A stretch of 64,000 nt of DNA, from contig JAFUFB010000004.1 of NCBI GenBank assembly GCA_017470145.1, positions 1 through 64,000 of the forward strand. The letters are read 5' to 3'. The position numbers and the translations under genes are program-made. The notes beneath the pieces are model-generated. The model made no database searches. It saw only the letters and a list, made by a program, of their open reading frames with translations, and was not told the DNA's origin. Every line of letters starts with the position of its first letter. Position 1 is the first letter of the stretch. This document shows positions 60,766 through 64,000 of the stretch, piece by piece. The DNA is from Clostridia bacterium. Its GTDB lineage: Bacteria; Bacillota; Clostridia; Christensenellales; Aristaeellaceae.

Positions 60766-61290
60766 TTACACTTTATGAATATAGTCTTCTTTCCGTGGCG
60801 CTGCAGGGCGCTTTCCTTCCGGTTTTCCATAGCCCAGAATGACGTTGCCTACACCTACGTATTCCTCCGGAATACCCCAGGCAGCCTTCATTGCTTTGCC
60901 TTCCTCTGTCTCAAAGGATTCCCTGGCCCGCCAAATATAGCAGGAATCCAACCCTACAGCGTTTGCCGCATTCAGCAGATTGCCAATTACCAGGTTCGCA
61001 TCTGCCAGCTCCAGCTGGCTTTCACTGTGCCCGAATACCACGATGACCGTAGGTGCACCATAGAATGTGTGAGCATCCTCTTTGCCCATTGCGCCGGCGT
61101 TCAGCTTTTCCAACCTTCGGATAGTTTCCGCGTCCTGAATTGCAACAATCAGGGGAGACTGCTTGCCCATCCCAGTAGGGGCATACTGTCCCGCCTCCAG
61201 GATCGCGTCGAGCTCCTCGTTCTTGATCTGACGGTCCTCATAAGCCCTGCAGGATCTTCTGGTTAACAGGTTGTTCAGCGCTTCGTTCAT
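60766..61290 (-). CDS. nitroreductase family protein
   Basis: The start at 61290 (MNEALNNLLTRRSCRAYEDR) follows AAAAGGAG. The 174-aa protein has the FMN-binding RRSCRAYEDRQIK and GQYAPTGMGKQSP blocks, with a conserved C-terminal GVGNVILGYGKPEG. It is 23 bp downstream of the fusion gene and probably co-transcribed with it and the flavodoxin. Confidence 0.94.
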   Translation of the reverse strand: MNEALNNLLTRRSCRAYEDRQIKNEELDAILEAGQYAPTGMGKQSPLIVAIQDAETIRRLEKLNAGAMGKEDAHTFYGAPTVIVVFGHSESQLELADANLVIGNLLNAANAVGLDSCYIWRARESFETEEGKAMKAAWGIPEEYVGVGNVILGYGKPEGKRPAAPRKEDYIHKV

Positions 61291-61313
61291 TTTCCCATCG
61301 CTCCTTTTCACGT

Positions 61314-63122
61314 TTATTCTGTAACATATTTTGAAAGAAAACCAAACACTGTCTGGAAGTAGGCTTCCGGTGCAAGATTGTAGGAATTACCGTGTCCCGC
61401 ACCTTCTACCACAAAAAGCTGCTTCTCCGTCGGGCAAGCTTCATAAACCTGGTACACCATATCTGTATGAACGAAATTATCCTCCGACCCATGGATGAAG
61501 AGCATCGGAACCTTCGTTTTAGCTATTTGCTTCAGGGCAGATGCTTCCGTAAAGCTATATCCTGCACGGAGAGAAGAGATCCTGCTGGCAATATTCAAAA
61601 CCGGGAAAACCGGCAAATGAAACAAGTAGGAAAGCTCGTCCGCAAAAATGTCCCATACCGAGGTGTAACCGCAATCCTCTACAATAGCCTTCACCTGGAC
61701 AGGAAGTGCATCCCCGGCAGTCATCATCACGGTAGCCCCGCCCATGGAGATCCCATGCAGCACGATCTGCGCGTCCGAGTCCTGCTGAATAATCCATTCG
61801 ATCCAGCGGAGCATGTCCTTTCGATCCGGCCAGCCCATTCCGATATAATCTCCTTCACTGTCACCGCAGCCACGAAGGTCCGGCAGTAAGGCGTTATATC
61901 CCCGAAGGCCAAAATAGGAGGCTGGTGCTCTCATGTGGGAATGATTTCCCCGATAGCCATGCACAGAAACCACCCAGAAATGCGAAGAATGGTCCGTGAA
62001 TACCACCTCGCCATTCAGTGCCAACCCGTCCTCTGACAGAATCTGCACTGTTTCCACTTCAGAAGCGGCAAGCCAGTCCTCCGCCTGCTTGGCTTGGAGC
62101 TGCCAGTTTTGCATAATCTCCTGGGTGGTTTCCTCCGAAAGGGTGGATTCCGGGGCTACATTTCCGGTTCCGGTATATCGGCCAATCGCAAAGCTAACCA
62201 AATAGTTTTCTCCCCAGAAAAGCCCACCGCCTAACACGAGGGCAAGGATCACAGCTGTTACGATCAGGATCCTTCGGGTTTTATGTTTTTCGTCCGTCTT
62301 CACTCTGAAATACTCCCGTTTACGCTTCCTGCGCCACCAAGGTAGCATATACGTTATTTCCTCCGGTAAAAGCAGGCCCGGATCAGTAACAATGAGTTTC
62401 ACCTTTTCATCCAGAGCGTAAGCAAAGTGGTAAAGAGCGATTCCCATGTCTACTTTCTGAAGATCCCAGCCAGTAGCATCTACATAGCCCTTGCTCTTCT
62501 TTTCATAGAAATGAGCCAGGTTTCTGTTGATCACCACCCGCCAGGGCTGCCTGTTCACAGCGGAGGGAGCCCAGCGTACCATTTCCAGCGCTTCCCTCCA
62601 TGGCGTGTTCTCCGCAAGAGGATGGTCAAAATCCTGATCAAAAAACAGATCCGGGAAATCCAGCCGGCTGTCCGCCTTGACGCCTTTTCGCATCATGGTT
62701 TCCCGCAGCGACATCTTGTCAGCCGGATATCCAAGAGGACTGATGCAGGGCATAACTTCGTTTTCATGCAGATCGATTGCCTTCTCGAAAGCCGGTCTGT
62801 TCATCGTTCCCGCGATCCAGGTGGTCCCGATTCCCAGGCTTTCTGCGTACAGTACCAGCTTTTCAAAGGCATACCCGAAGGCTTCCTCGCTGTGAGGGAG
62901 CCGCGGTATTTTGCCTGCAATATAGGTATCCGTGCCTACGACAACAGGAACAGACAACCCGTTTTCCTTCGCGCTGAGAAGCTTCCACTGAATCTTAATC
63001 CCATAGGGTGTCTGGATGCCGTTCGCATATGCGATTATTTTTTCAGCATCCTCCGGTCGGAGCGGGTTGCCATCAAAGGTTCTCACGCTTCTGCGATGAC
63101 GGATCAGTTCCATCCCAGTCAC
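61314..63122 (-). CDS. fusion of an N-terminal nitroreductase and a membrane-anchored alpha/beta hydrolase
   Basis: A single 602-residue frame (start GTG at 63122, MTGMELIRHRRSVRTFDG, overlapping the flavodoxin stop by 4 bp; an ATG three codons in is also possible). Residues 1-260 form a putative nitroreductase of the TM1586-like group (RRSVRTFDG, PCISPLGYPADK, RWAPSAVNRQPWRVV, ending at VTDPGLLLPEE). Residues 261-284 are highly basic and a transmembrane helix follows at about 285-303. Residues 360-602 form an alpha/beta hydrolase: VVSVHGYRGN, PDLRGCGDSEG, nucleophile HGISMGG (Ser459), FIHGSEDNF (Asp548) and EGAGHGNSY (His577). No stop or second start site is visible between the halves. Confidence 0.88.
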   Translation of the reverse strand: MTGMELIRHRRSVRTFDGNPLRPEDAEKIIAYANGIQTPYGIKIQWKLLSAKENGLSVPVVVGTDTYIAGKIPRLPHSEEAFGYAFEKLVLYAESLGIGTTWIAGTMNRPAFEKAIDLHENEVMPCISPLGYPADKMSLRETMMRKGVKADSRLDFPDLFFDQDFDHPLAENTPWREALEMVRWAPSAVNRQPWRVVINRNLAHFYEKKSKGYVDATGWDLQKVDMGIALYHFAYALDEKVKLIVTDPGLLLPEEITYMLPWWRRKRKREYFRVKTDEKHKTRRILIVTAVILALVLGGGLFWGENYLVSFAIGRYTGTGNVAPESTLSEETTQEIMQNWQLQAKQAEDWLAASEVETVQILSEDGLALNGEVVFTDHSSHFWVVSVHGYRGNHSHMRAPASYFGLRGYNALLPDLRGCGDSEGDYIGMGWPDRKDMLRWIEWIIQQDSDAQIVLHGISMGGATVMMTAGDALPVQVKAIVEDCGYTSVWDIFADELSYLFHLPVFPVLNIASRISSLRAGYSFTEASALKQIAKTKVPMLFIHGSEDNFVHTDMVYQVYEACPTEKQLFVVEGAGHGNSYNLAPEAYFQTVFGFLSKYVTE

Positions 63123-63601
63123 AGCTGCAAGCCCTCCGTCCAGATTTTCAGATCTGGTTCGGATACTTCTCCGCCCAGGCGCTTCCCGGTATCCACACAG
63201 GCCTTCTCACCCACCAGAGACTGAATCCGTTCCGCAGTCTTCCCGATATCGCTTCCGCCGGAGGTGCAGAAGGGGATCACCTTCTTGCCGGTGAAGTCAT
63301 AGGAGGTCAGAAAGGTGTCCACCACGCTGGGTTCCCGGCCCCACCAAATCGGGAAACCGACGAACACATCATCATAGACGGAGAAATCCTCCACTTTTCC
63401 GGTAATTGCAGGACGGCAGTCCGGATTCTTCATCTCCAGTGTGCACCGTGACTGAGGATTTCTCCAGTCCAGATCGTCGGCGGTATACGGCGTCTCAGGC
63501 GTGATCGCAAAGCAGTCCGCTCCCTCCACTTTGGCGATCTCCGCGGCGACCTTGGCAGTGACTCCGCTGACAGAAAAATAGGCGACTAGTTTTTTACTCA
63601 T
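63119..63601 (-). CDS. flavodoxin
   Basis: The start at 63601 (MSKKLVAYFSVSGVTAKVA) follows AAAGGAGC. The FMN phosphate loop is AYFSVSGVTAKVA and the isoalloxazine region contains FVGFPIWWGREP. The 160-aa protein carries electrons, and its adjacent nitroreductase domains could be its partners. It heads the operon opposite the HxlR regulator and overlaps the fusion gene by four bases. Confidence 0.92.
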   Translation of the reverse strand: MSKKLVAYFSVSGVTAKVAAEIAKVEGADCFAITPETPYTADDLDWRNPQSRCTLEMKNPDCRPAITGKVEDFSVYDDVFVGFPIWWGREPSVVDTFLTSYDFTGKKVIPFCTSGGSDIGKTAERIQSLVGEKACVDTGKRLGGEVSEPDLKIWTEGLQL

Positions 63602-63642
63602 AACAGCTCCTTTCGACAGTTTCGTCTTTTCTATAAATCTCA

Positions 63643-63675
63643 ATAAGGATTATCACTTTACAACGGAATCCTTAT
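63643..63675. promoter_or_regulatory. candidate HxlR operator in the divergent promoter region
   Basis: ATAAGGATT (63643-63651) and AATCCTTAT (63667-63675) are a perfect 9-bp inverted repeat with a 15-bp spacer. It lies about 40 bp from the flavodoxin start and 90 bp before the HxlR gene, so one protein could control both directions. Confidence 0.7.
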
Positions 63676-63766
63676 CTGATATGATTCTATAGCACGGATT
63701 GATCTCTGTCAATAAGTGAAAAGATCCGTTGCAAGGAAGGAATTCCTGAGCAAGGGAGGAATTGAA

Positions 63767-64000
63767 ATGTCTCAGGAACAGAATTGTCCATGCGCGGCAT
63801 ATTGCGCCCTGCAAGCCACGCTGGAAAGCGTTGGAGGAAAATGGAAGCTGCCAGTGCTTTGTTCACTGACGGCCAATGGTTCAAGCAGGTATAACGAGCT
63901 CCTGAAGAACGTGAAAGGGATCTCCAATACCATGCTGTCTCAGACCTTGAGGGAGTTGGAGCGGGATCATCTGGTGATTCGCAAAGTGTTTGCCGAGATC
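63767..64000 (+). CDS. HxlR-family winged-helix transcriptional regulator (3' end outside window)
   Basis: The ATG at 63767 follows GGGAGGA. The first residues, MSQEQNCPCAAYCALQATLE, contain the conserved Cys cluster of HxlR proteins, followed by the winged helix (GGKWKLPVLCSLTANGSSRY, NELLKNVKGISNTMLSQTLR). HxlR proteins often sense reactive electrophiles or thiol stress through cysteine. The gene runs off the right edge after about 78 codons. It is divergent from the flavodoxin operon and the likely regulator of it. Confidence 0.9.
   Translation, partial: MSQEQNCPCAAYCALQATLESVGGKWKLPVLCSLTANGSSRYNELLKNVKGISNTMLSQTLRELERDHLVIRKVFAEI

Overview
This 64 kb window looks like a chromosomal segment of a GC-rich member of the Bacillota, class Clostridia, probably from an animal-gut or similar anaerobic community. 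The grounds are the gene order ylxM-ffh-rpsP-khpA-rimM-trmD, Gram-positive cell-wall enzymes with tandem peptidoglycan-binding repeats, strong AGGAGG ribosome binding sites with frequent GTG and TTG starts, flotillin, a FeoA-FeoB fusion and many anaerobe-type nitroreductases. The species cannot be fixed from the sequence. No rRNA, tRNA, CRISPR array, complete transposase or prophage was seen.

From 1 to about 31.3 kb the window is dense and GC-rich, and most genes are housekeeping. On the + strand it runs from the 3' part of an SNF2 helicase through deoC, a long eukaryote-like ileS, a degenerate GH4 protein, an RlmI-like methyltransferase overlapping an RluA synthase, tgt, a DUF6273 secreted protein, ylxM-ffh, rpsP-khpA, rimM-trmD, a small membrane protein, an orphan barstar, a metallo-beta-lactamase protein, comEC, holA and an Ig-like secreted protein. 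Citrate synthase and pfkA then lie on the - strand. These are followed by a peptidoglycan-binding protein, apt, a VanY carboxypeptidase, recQ (-) and pgi. Four copies of a 95-160 bp GC-rich palindromic repeat family lie just after stop codons within the first 13 kb. Related small GC hairpins occur singly or in tandem after the helicase and after apt.

From 31.3 to 48 kb the DNA becomes a mosaic and parts are visibly AT-richer. It holds a CmpB-type membrane protein, two divergent GNAT acetyltransferases, an SRAP (HMCES/YedK) protein, two P-loop ATPases with C-terminal nuclease-like domains, an iron-uptake cluster (feoAB fusion and two Cys-rich membrane peptides, one carrying an HMA domain), an aldo/keto reductase, a thioesterase, and a methyltransferase/membrane-protein pair behind a structured leader. 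Between 42.9 and 47.9 kb there are several gene fragments and two near-identical 23-bp sequences, which suggests past mobile-element activity.

From 48 to 64 kb there is a surface-sensing operon (VWA protein with a peptidoglycan-binding domain, an ECF sigma factor and a two-helix anti-sigma-like protein), flotillin, and a TetR/ATC-hydrolase operon with a clear operator. A run of genes with intact 5' ends and missing 3' ends follows (RlaP nucleotidyltransferase, GH2, DUF2779, DIP1984). The window ends in a redox divergon: an HxlR regulator facing flavodoxin, a nitroreductase-alpha/beta-hydrolase fusion and another nitroreductase. The most unusual items are that fusion, the dispersed repeat family, the structured leader near 41.6 kb, the sigma/VWA operon and the tract of truncated genes.
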